Shown here piece by piece: positions 36,699 through 46,640 of a stretch of 64,000 nt of DNA. The translations under genes and the position numbers were made by a program. The stretch is from Quercus robur (lineage: Eukaryota; Streptophyta; Magnoliopsida; Fagales; Fagaceae): NCBI RefSeq assembly GCF_932294415.1, contig NC_065536.1, positions 17,605,974 to 17,669,973 of the forward strand. The letters are read 5' to 3'. Each line of letters starts with the position of its first letter. Positions within the stretch are counted from its first letter, which is position 1. Below the pieces are notes generated by a model. The model saw nothing but the letters and a program-made list of their open reading frames with translations, made no database searches and had not been told where the DNA came from.

Positions 36699-36910
36699 CA
36701 CGGTGGCGTTTGATGATTGCGTAGGGATCGAAACGACGCCGGTGGTTTGGAAGAGAGTGGTGACGAGAGTGCCGGATGGAGGGACCTGGTGGAGGTCGGC
36801 AAAGATGGTGGTGGAGGAGATGAGGGAAGCGAAGGAAGATCTGCTCTGATGGAGGGTGAGGGTTGAGCTAGATCGGGCTTGAGAGATGGAGGCTATGTGC
36901 GATGGAAGAG
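36696..36910 (-). pseudogene. Unassigned GC-rich possible first exon in CACTA 2
   Basis: On the minus strand an open stretch begins near 36890 (MASISQARSSSTLTLHQSRS), is Ser/Thr-rich and stays open to about 36700. It is followed there by the GA run. Base composition differs sharply from the AT-rich interior, suggesting a captured 5' exon or promoter-proximal piece. I cannot name the source. Confidence 0.35.
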
Positions 36911-36954
36911 GCTAGGGGTGAAAAGGTTTGTAGTTTAGTATTTATATAATTCCT

Positions 36955-37273
36955 GAAGCTGCGTTTTTAACCTGCAGCTATAGGGGCCATCTGAAGCCAC
37001 GTTTAATAAACGCGGCCACTTCCTAATTTAAAGCCGTGTTTTATACACGCGGCTACAGACAAAACTTAAAGCCACGTTTGATAAATGCGGCTTTAGCTAG
37101 TTGAGATTTAAAAAAAAAAAATACGCAGGTCCTATAGCCGCGTGTTTTAAATGCGGCAATAGCTCAAAAAACGGAGGTCCTTAGGCCGCGTTTTTAGCTC
37201 AAAAAAACGCGGCCTAAGAACCCGTCTCTGGCCCCGTTTTTAAAATGTGGCCACAGTTAAGGAAAAGAAAAAG

Positions 37274-37311
<38 letters not shown>

Positions 37312-37770
37312 AGTTAGCCAAAAAATAAAATACGGAGGTCCTTAGGCCGCGTTTTTAGCTCAAAAAAACGCGGCCTAAGAACCCGTCTATGGCCCCATTT
37401 TTAAAATGCGGCCACAGTTAAGGAAAAGAAAAAAAAAAGTTTGCCAAAAAATAAAATACGGAGGTCCTTAGGCCGCGTTTTTAGCTCAAAAAAACGCGGC
37501 CTAAGAACCCGTCTATGGCCCCATTTTTAAAATGCGGCCACAGTTAAGGAAAAGAAAAAAAAAAGTTTGCCAAAAAATAAAATACGGAGGTCCTTAGGCC
37601 GCGTTTTTAGCTCAAAAAAACGCGGCCTAAGAACCCGTCTATGGCCCCGCTTAAAAAACGCGGCCTAAGAACCTGTCTATGGCCCCGTTTTTATGAAACG
37701 TGGCTTCAGTCTATCTTGGGCTGCGTTTTTTATAGCCACGGCTTAAAAAACGCGGCCCAAGGCCCCCGCG
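36955..37770. repeat. Right subterminal repeats of CACTA 2, including a 126-bp tandem
   Basis: Inverted GGCCGCGTTTTT/AAAACGCGGCC units. A higher-order tandem starts ACGGAGGTCCTTAGGCCGCG at 37171, 37332, 37458 and 37584; the last two spacings are exactly 126 bp, and the first is stretched to 161 bp by an A run (37274-37309). Confidence 0.9.
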
Positions 37771-37780
37771 TTTTGTAGTG

Positions 37781-38236
37781 ACTTCAAGTGTTGAGTCCAG
37801 GCCAGCGGTCGTATTTTTCTCCACAGGCATCTCATCAACTAGAGCTCGTGGCAACGGGTAAGCAACAACATCAAAATTTCCATCGGTTATTGCTTGTCTC
37901 ACTTCATTGAGCTTAGCACTTATACTGTCATTCCAATTGAGGAGACATATCTTCTGTAATTCCTACTCGTTACTTTGTAAAATACCATCCACTTCACTTC
38001 CGAAGAGAGCTGGGCTCTACAACCAGCCATTCACGCGTTCGCTCCATGTCATCATGTGTTGTCTCTCTTCACATTCAACTCTTGTCCTTGGGTCTTCGCG
38101 GTGGTGCCCGAGTTCATTCTTGACATTACGATAATTCCGAAAGATTCGTTCGAAGATTGGTAAAGTAGTTTGCATGGTCGATTGTGCAGGTGCAAAAGTA
38201 AGAGGCAATTTCCAAAATTAGTCTCACCAAATCCAT
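37781..38236 (-). pseudogene. CNL-type NLR gene, 5' portion (coiled-coil domain)
   Basis: The start codon is probably the ATG at 38234-38236 (MDLVRLILEIASYF), followed by NYFTNLRTNLSELS, as in RPS2/RPS5-like CC domains. After a frameshift the frame continues NVKNELGHH...RVNGWL. It then reads EVDGILQSNE, a TAG, KLNEVRQAITDGNFDVVAYP and GLDSTLEV up to the CACTA 2 insertion point. The pre-P-loop motif GNFDVVA-PLPRA and GLDST are typical. The frameshifts and stop show decay in addition to the insertions. Confidence 0.85.
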
Positions 38237-38920
38237 GTCTATTCAGACTCAGGGTTTGCGACAATTTTTTTTTTAGAAAAATCGAGAATATAAGAGAGAT
38301 TTTGTTTAGGATCGCATCCGTCACAATGGTATGGACATTAGATGGAATTCAGAGGAAAAGGGAATAAAATGTCCAGTTGCACAACTACACAACAATTGAG
38401 AATTATTTAAATCTGACAAACTTTGAGAGAAAAAAACATTAATATTGACCACCTGGTTTGAGATACATCAAGCTAGGAAAAAGAATTTCATAAATTTCAA
38501 GTCATAATCAGTTTATGATTCTTGACTTTTATGTCAAATTACCATGATCATATCAATAATTAACTCTATTAATTGATCAGGAGATCTCACGTGGTGGCAC
38601 GTGAGATTAGATGGTGGTGCGAGGTGGCCTGTGAGCATGTGAGTTAATTTGCAGAAGCTTCTTGCACCTCTGCGTTGGCGGTTTGATGAGTAAAAAGACT
38701 AGATTCGAGCAATGACTCTAATATCTTGTTAAGAATACATAGATAGAGAATAAACTTGTAAAGTCTATATATTGTGCGTAGAACATTGTACAACAAGAAG
38801 TACAATGGGTCTAAGCCCATGTAGGCTAACTATTATATATTTATATATATATATATATATATATAATAACATTTCTCTTGAACTTTATTCACATGTGACC
38901 ATACTTACCAAATGGACAGC
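38237..38920. other. Upstream flank of the NLR relic
   Basis: Former promoter region of the NLR plus AT-rich DNA with an AT microsatellite (38836-38866). No gene recognised. Confidence 0.4.
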
Positions 38921-39314
38921 TAGAGGTGTGTAGTCAATCTAACAAAATCAATTTGATCTAACCCAACCCGCTATATTGGGTCAGATTTTAGGGATTGGTG
39001 GGTTGGATAGGGTTGAGAGTTTTTTTTTTTTTTTTTCCTTAATTTTTTTTATAGTGGGGCGAGTTGGGTTCGGATCATAAGATTCACAATTCCGCTTATC
39101 TTGACCCAATTCACCTATATTTAATATAAATTTCAACTTTAAAAAATATATTTAAAGCTATATTATACAATTTTTTTATTTACATTTTTATCCCTCTTCC
39201 TAAATAAAACCCAAACCCTAAGTGTCCTCATATAGTTTGTGTTGGATTGGTGTTATGCTTAAATTATTTAGTTATAAATTTGCTCTTATTTGTGGTGGTG
39301 TTCTAGTGCACAAT

Positions 39315-39354
<40 letters not shown>

Positions 39355-39432
39355 CAAAATTGTCCAACCCATAAGTTTAACTCAATCCAACCCGGTCCAC
39401 GTGGGTTGAGTTGGATTTTTTTTTAAGCCCAC

Positions 39433-40859
39433 TGTAGACATCGTATTTTGTACCTCTTACAGCTTGGGCTCATGTTCCCCAATGATGCTCGAACTCTAAG
39501 GTTCAAGGCCTATTTAGAGTCCAATCAGATATTAAATTGACTTGAGGAGTGTTAAAATGGAAAATACAACATTTTAAATAAGCAAAAATCTATTTTTGGA
39601 AATAAAATGACCAAAGTGACCCTTAGCCTGCGCAAGTGAGTCGCAACTTGTATATGCGAGCCAATGCATGTGTACGCAGGCACATTCCTGTGCACGCAGT
39701 TAGGGTTTCAGAAGCATAAGAAAGACAAGTTTTCTACAATAATGGCTAAAGTTTGGAATGAATCTCACATCATCTGGGAGCCGTTCCAAACCCCATTTTT
39801 TCAACTATAAAAAGCCTTACATGATACATTTTCAAAACACACAATCACACAGGAAAGACCTAATATTCACTAGAAAATAGTAAATCAAAAGGGAGTTTTT
39901 TCACAAAATACACTTAAGTCTCTTTTTATTTGATTGGGACCTTTCTAGCCCCAATCCTTTGAGTTTAAGAATATTAATTGCCATTTTATTGAATTGTGAT
40001 AGATTTGACTAAGTGGAACGGTAAAAAATCAAGCCTAGGAGCTTTAGCTTTAAAGAATTCTTTTAAACTTTTCTTTTTATTTTCTACCTTTAATATTTGT
40101 TTTAATCCATTTATTTTGTTTATTTGATGCTTACACATGTTAGTTTAGGTTAGTTTTAGGTTTTCTTTATGTCTTCAAGTGTGTTAGGTTGCTAGATTTT
40201 ATGTTTTGTTTGGTTTCTGCTTTGTTTTTGTGTTGATTAGGGTTTCTGGGTAAGGATTTATGTACACATGACTTAGCCTGCGCACGCAGGCTAAACTCAT
40301 GCGTACACAGACTTGTTCTAGCGTGCATGATGCTGTTACCCAAAAACCCTAATTTTTGTTTGTTTTATTGCTACCTTCACATGTTTGTCTGCATAGCCTC
40401 TTTTTCACATGTTTTAAAACTCATAAAATGCTTGCTCACCTTTTAACATGCTTGTTTGTTATCACATGTCTAGATTAGGGTTTAATTTAGGGTTTCTTAG
40501 TTTTAATGCCGTTCATTAACATGTTCATGCATTGATACCATAGATGCTGTGCTGCTAAGAGGTAAGTAAATGGTAAGTCATGCATTAGCAATGTTCACGC
40601 ATTTGTGTTAGGGTTTTTAGATGTATGATTAGGGTTTCTAATGTGTTAACGTTTTGTTTTTTATATGTATTGTTTGACTATATGCTTGCTGCCATGTTTG
40701 AGGCTACAACCTTGTTTAGATGCATGATAGGGTTTTCACATATTAGATGAATGCTAGGGTTTCTTTTATATGTTTGGTTCTTTTTGTTTGGTTAGGTAGA
40801 TGAGTATGCTTTGTTTTGGGATGAATGATGCCATGATTGTTTGTTAGATGTATGTTAGT

Positions 40860-40902
<43 letters not shown>

Positions 40903-41142
40903 TCTAGAATACAAGTATTTAAGTAGTTTTTAATAGGGTTAAGATATAGGACACAATGATGGGAGGCCAACCTTAGGGTTGGGCAATCTTGGGTGCTTAA
41001 CATTTTCCCAAGAGCATACCTAAATTCTGAACCCAAACTCTAATAGTTCGATCAAAGGTCCTTCCTCGAAAAGACGCTATATTCATGGTTCCTAGGCCAT
41101 ATAACTAGGTGGTGACTCCATTATTCCTTCCCTTGCGTCACA
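39433..41142 (+). mobile_element. Solo LTR, 1.71 kb, nested in the hAT-like MITE
   Basis: Starts TGTAGACATCGTATTTTG and ends CCTTGCGTCACA, flanked by CCCAC on both sides (39428-39432 and 41143-41147). A TATA-like ACTATAAAAAGCC lies near 39805. There is no coding sequence. It contains TGCGCACGCAGG-type repeats and a TG microsatellite. Confidence 0.8.
40857..40899. repeat. (TG)n microsatellite
   Basis: About 20 TG units with minor interruption at the left, inside the 1.71-kb solo LTR. Confidence 0.9.
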
Positions 41143-41214
41143 CCCACCATGGTAGGTTGGGTTGAAAAAACCCCTTAACCCAACCCAACCTAACCTAGCT
41201 TATGCACACCACTA

Positions 41215-42118
41215 CGTGCAACTACTATTTTGCCATAAAAATGCAAAATAAATCATATAAATTAAAAATGCAGCTCATTTGTTCTTGACCCTTGACCATT
41301 GAAAATGAAATGGGTTCTTAAAATGAGAGTGAAGTTTTCTTTCTATTATTTAATTTAATTTAATTTAATTAATTAATTTATTTATTTTGGTGAAAGTAGG
41401 TGATACTTTAAAGAGAAAGATGTCTTGGGCTAGGCTCAAGGGAGTTAATATTGTACCGAATTCTATTTCAATTTGGCTAGAAAACAAAATATTTCGACAT
41501 CGTTTCGAAATATTTCTCCATTTCACTAAAATATAAAGTTTAGCTTAGGCGTGAAAATAAAAGGGCTGAGAAGTTGAGTTAATATCAACAAGATAATTTC
41601 TCGCACAATGTGTAAGCACTTTGCAAAATTATTTGAAATAATTTTTATGTTTTTTAAGACCTATTTATAATACTCATTTTGTTGTATAATATTTATGTTT
41701 TACCATAATATTGCTAAATGTTTTGAAACTCAATTTTCTTAATTCATATTTTATACAATAAAAAATTTGTCATAGAATTGGTTTTTAAATATAGCGTTAA
41801 ATTGCTCTACTGATCTAAATTTCTATGGTTGGAACAGTCAAGATTTTTGGACATTTCTAGGAGACTAACATATTATATTATATGTAGACTTTATTTTTTA
41901 AATTGATTAAATGATTTCAAATTTTGAAATTTATAATTCAAATTCAAAGTATAAAATATGTTCATATCCTAAAATTTCAAAAATTCAAGAAACCTCCAAA
42001 CACGTCCTCAACTACTCAATTTTCACAACCAAATACCGACCCACAAATCTCAAACACCCATTTCATTATTTCAACAAAAGGAAAGTATTTGTTAGTACTG
42101 GCATATAGAGAATGTAGT
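41215..42118. other. Intergenic AT-rich DNA
   Basis: No supported gene or repeat; only AATTT-rich simple stretches near 41345-41385. Confidence 0.5.
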
Positions 42119-42241
42119 TGTTGAAACTAAAAAATTACTTTATAAAAAGGTTTGCATGTACATGGCAACTAGGATTAAACAATAGCATAGGTTCAAAAAA
42201 AAAAAAATGTGGTCATGTATGGTCGGCATCTAGCTAATACT

Positions 42242-42280
<39 letters not shown>

Positions 42281-44173
42281 GAGCCACGTTCATAGCCTGC
42301 TGCCTAGTACAAAAGCAAAAGATAGACACAAAACGAGTAAAACAAAAACAAAAAAACAAAAGCTGAAAAGTGAATAAGGAAGTGGCATCACCAGAAAGTA
42401 AGGAACACGGTTTGGTGAAAGTGGACCTGAAAAGTTGAAAAGTGGGGGTGTCATAAGCTAAAAAGGGGGAGTTTAAAAAGGAACGAAACAAATAAAAGAG
42501 AAAAGAAGCTGAAAAAAGGGTCATGGCTCAACATAAAATTAGGAGCTGTGGAGGAAAAACTGGCGAAAACTGCTCCATGATCTGATCAGTTGGGAGAAAA
42601 ATAAGGGAACAACTTCTTTGGAATCTCTCTATAAATAGAGGGGTACACACAAAGGAAAAAAAATGGGAAAGAGAAAAAAAGAAAAAGAAAAAAGAGAACA
42701 AGTGCTCACACACGACAAAGACATAGAAAGAAGACAAAAAAGAGAGGCACAGACAGAGAGAGCAACATCAAGCAGAAGAGAAATACGCATCATAGGTTCC
42801 TATATGGGATTTCACATTAGTCCCTTTCTTCTCTAAATCTCTTTCTCCCTCATTTTCAAATTTGAATTTTTGCATGGTAATGCAAATAGGATTGGGTTTC
42901 ATGGAGAGTTCCTAATTCTATGCATGGAGCTTTAAATATGAGTCCTTCACTTATAACTTCTATTTGTACATTACCAAATAAAAATTCTCTCACTACCAAA
43001 ATCTTTCTCTCAACCTTCTTCAAATAATTTTTGTTTGGGAAAACAAATAGGGTTGGGTTTCATGAGGAGTTCCTAACTCCATACATGAAGCTTTATACAA
43101 GAGTCCCTGACTCTTAAATCCTATTTGAAAATTACCAAATAAAAATTCTCTCAAGTTGTGATGTAATGTCTTTTCTTTTAATTGGAGTCCTTGACTCTAC
43201 CCCCATAATTGGAGTCCTTGACTCTACCCAATCAACATTAATGAAATCCTCGACTCCCTTGAATAAAATGAGAAATTCTAATTCCTTCAAATTCCAATAT
43301 GACAAATTCTTTGGAATTTGTAATCTCTTAATCAAGATTGAAATTAATAATTCTCAAAATAAAATGACCATAAAAATTGATTTAAGGAAACTTTCTAATC
43401 CCCAATATTCATAAAAAATAATAATTGCTTCAAAGGAGTTTTTCTTTCCCTTAATTTAATTTAGAAACCTCAATCAAACTATTATTAAAATTCCTACAAA
43501 GAAGCAAATGAAAGAAAGGGAAAATTACTTGGAACTTTAACTTCTTAAAAAGAGAATCTTTGATTCAATTTCCATGAAAACATGGTCTTATCCTTGAGAT
43601 TAAAACCAATTATCTCGCCCAAAAGTAAAATTAAGTTGATACTTAATTAATTACAAAGTATTTGACTTAAATGTCCATCATTTAAATTGGGCAAAATCAA
43701 TTTGAGGATTTTGAATCTAAAACCTCAAATTAAGAATTACGAAGTGGCTTGATCCCCGCCAAGGGTACGTAGGCAACCTAAATAAATTATTAGGTGCAGC
43801 CACAAATAAATAAAAACATATATTCCCTTAAACATAAAAATAAATAAACCCATGTACAAAGATGACATGGTTGGAATCAAAGGGTCTTCCCTTGAAATAA
43901 GGGATTGTAATTAAGAGGTCTTCCCTTGAAATAAGAGATTGTAATTAAGAGATACATTATCTTGAATGGGCATTACTCACATCAATAAAACTCATAAGCC
44001 AAAAGGCCTATGAGTGAAATTATGTTTGATGAATTTGACAATGTTTGCTAAACATGATTTAACAATATTTGTTAAACATAATTTGACGACGTTTGTTAAA
44101 AATAAGTTGACAACGTTTGTTAAACATAATATAACAATTATTGTTAAACATTAGTTAACAATTTTCGTCAACA
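42119..44173 (+). mobile_element. Probable solo LTR, 2.06 kb
   Basis: Starts TGTTGAAACT and ends TTCGTCAACA (inverted TGTTGA...TCAACA), flanked by GTAGT and GTAAT (one mismatch). A clear TATA box (CTCTATAAATAGAGG, near 42627) and the phrase GGTACGTAGGCAACCTAAAT with a following GGTGCAGCC are typical of some Ty3/gypsy LTRs. A tandem of about 28 bp built on GACAACGTTTGTTAAACATA occupies 44037-44173. Confidence 0.6.
44037..44173. repeat. Degenerate short tandem (about 28-bp unit) at the LTR end
   Basis: Five or so units of (A/G)ACAA(T/C)(G/A)TTTGTTAAACATAA with substitutions. Confidence 0.8.
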
Positions 44174-44178
44174 GTAAT

Positions 44179-45768
44179 AAAATGAAGGAAAAAAATGCTT
44201 AAAAACATTTCCATTTATAAAGATTTAATGGCCTTTAGATAGGCTTCCACATAAAATAAAATAAAACATTTAAAAATAACACGAAAAATACTCTAAAATC
44301 ATCATTGTCTTTCAATTTTATCATCATAGCACATATCGATATTGCACTAAATAGCAATAGAAAATTACAAAGAAATCTAAAACTTATGACTTTTTAATCA
44401 CATCATTTATAGAACCCACAATATCTAATCTCAACATGAAAAAAATAAGTCATCGTTGTGACTCAATAAAAAAACTAGGTTATCTTTCTTGGTTATAGCC
44501 AACTAATACGGGTTAAGATTAGATGGGATGATGGGAGCTGGTGCTAGGTAGGTGTCTTAGAAAGATTGAAGGTATATGACCTCATTCTTGGTTGGGATGT
44601 ATTTGAGATGACATGAAGGATTATAAGCATGTATATATAAATGAGTAGAAGTGCAAGAAGTTTTTAGCTCGAAACATTGAACCAAAGAAAACAAAGAGTC
44701 TTACAAAGAATCCTTATTCTTTAATAGGAGAAGTCTTGAAATATTGAACCAAAAAAATCAAAAGTCTCTATCTTTTTGTTCTTATCTTGAGGCTTTAATG
44801 ATTATTTCAATTATTTTTTCAAAGAGAGCATCACATAGCAGAACTTCATGCTCTCCCGCATGAGGTGTCTGATTATATATATAATATTAATTAGTTGATT
44901 ATATCCAGCCCTGTGAAGATAGACGGGGTAACAATAACATTAATTAAGAATACTTTTTTTTTTATAGAGATATCTAATAAAAACACCTAACAACTAAGCG
45001 TATACAGTTGAGGTAAAAAAAAAAAAACCGTATACAGTCAGATCGGCTTGTTTAAGCCATTCTCACCATATTCGAATTTTTTAGCTCTATCTCTACCCCA
45101 ACGTTATTAAACAAATTTTTTCAGCAAAAGTTGAATAATAACAAATCAATAAGTAGCCACATGTAAATTCATATTATGAGTGGATTTAGAGACTACCGAA
45201 ATACATAAACGACCAGCTGGCAGTCTTGAAAGTTGACAGCAGCTGAGCTTCAGTCTAGATGCATGATGAGAAGGGAGTTCTGTAATTGAAGGCTTGGGTT
45301 GTAGCTTGTAGATGGAAGGGAAGTCAAGCCAGGGTTTGTTGTGGGAGGGTTCAAGTTGGTAAATGAAAGTGATATTAACGGTGGGTCTAGTTAAAACCAA
45401 TAAAAAATTGGTCACATTAATATTTTGTAAAAATATTGTAAAATAATTTGTGCCTGTAGCATTACTTTTATTTAACAAATTTCTTTTTGTCATCTTTTTA
45501 CATGGGTAAAAATGAGGAAATGGTAGATTACAACAAGGTACTATTCTTTCAACCCTCTCCTTCTATTACGTTGTGTTTGTTTTTGTATAGTTTTTAGTAT
45601 TCACATAGTTACATAATAAATAGATACTCACATGTTATTGTATAGTATACTTGTATACTCTCTCTCACATGATACCTATGTATATATCTCACATTTTTTG
45701 CTTGTATATATTGTTAGAGTTATTATTCATGTGATAGTTATACATAAATATTTATTTAGATGAATATA
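44179..45768. other. Intergenic, no recognisable gene
   Basis: AT-rich. A minus-strand reading frame at 45146-45493 has no family features I recognise. Confidence 0.4.
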
Positions 45769-46640
45769 TGTTAGGGTCATATTTCCTATATAATTGGCTA
45801 ATCCTTTGACAAAACGCACTTTACTTGTAATTAGGTAAATCTAAGTTGGGATTAATGTATCAAGAAGTATATTGTTCAAACATATCAAGTGGTATTATTA
45901 AAGACATGAACGTTGATCCAAGAATCAAGTGAAGAAAAGTTGTTTTATTAAAGCTCGACATAAGCTAATATCGAGGATTAATGGACAAACTTGACACAAG
46001 CTCGATCTATTGAGATTTACGATTTCAGAAATCTTAGATCTGAAATTGCCCATTATGACGTGAATTATTAGGGTTTCTCTTCTAACAACCCCAATCATAT
46101 ATACGGATTATTTTAAAAGTCATCAAGTATGGAAACAAAAATCTAGAACTCATATACTCTGATCTTCATTGTTTATGAAGTGAAGAACTTTGCAGCCAAC
46201 AACAATCAATCAAGTTACTGGAGTTAGTCCTGTACTAGGATCCTTGCAAAGGAGCTAGTCAGAGATTGGAAATTTGTACAAAAAAAGGAAAGAAGTTTGC
46301 TATAAAATTAAATCCAATTGGGTATTAGAGCAAATGTTCAACTGTAGGTTAATATTTTGAGATAGACTAGTGTAGTGATAAGATTTTTCATACATGTTAC
46401 CACTTGGTTACTGATTAGTAGATTCTTGGAAGTGGTGATCTTAAATTCACCCTGTGGAGTTTTTGCCTTACGAGAGATTTTCCCCATCTGTTAACAAATC
46501 ACCGTGTCAATTAAATTTCCGTTGCACTTAGATTATTTGGTGATTTGTTGGTGCCTCCACAATTTGCATGTAATTTAACCTAATTAATCAATTTGGATAA
46601 TTAAATTAATTAATCGAGGTCAATCTATTTTAACCCAACA
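45769..46640 (+). mobile_element. Probable solo LTR (Ty1/copia-like), 872 bp
   Basis: Starts TGTTAGGGTCATATTTCC and ends TTTTAACCCAACA, flanked by ATATA and ACATA (one mismatch). The interior CACCCTGTGGAGTTTTTGCC and AACAAATCACCGTGTCAATT are phrases I associate with plant copia LTRs. No coding sequence. Confidence 0.55.

Larger units (their letters stand above)
32157..37780. mobile_element. Non-autonomous CACTA transposon 2 (5.62 kb) in the same NLR, carrying an ACR exon
   Basis: Left end CACTACAAAAAAAAGG, right end ...CGCGTTTTGTAGTG, flanked by ACT on both sides (32154-32156 and 37781-37783), a 3-bp duplication as for CACTA elements. Subterminal repeats (32170-32540 and 36955-37770) use GGCCGCGTTTTT/AAAACGCGGCC and CTATAGCCGCG. 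No transposase frame is visible. It contains an exon of an ACT-domain repeat gene (33349-33463) and an unassigned GC-rich segment (36696-36910). It belongs to the same general group as CACTA 1 but with diverged ends. Confidence 0.9.
38921..41214. mobile_element. hAT-like MITE split by a solo LTR
   Basis: Outer ends TAGAGGTGTGTAG (38921) and the inverse CACACCACTA (41214) enclose repeated 'ACCCAACCC/GGGTTGGG' tracts, as in common plant hAT-type MITEs. The 8-bp target duplication could not be confirmed. The MITE is interrupted by the LTR at 39433-41142. Confidence 0.5.

Noticed and set aside
36516-36701. Leu/Ser repeat protein
   Set aside because: Translation of the GA microsatellite.
25860-37770. 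CRISPR-like array, from regular short palindromic repeats
   Set aside because: Plant nuclear DNA; repeats vary, occur in both orientations and sit at CACTA termini.
45146-45493. 115-residue minus-strand protein
   Set aside because: No recognisable family or codon pattern; treated as chance.
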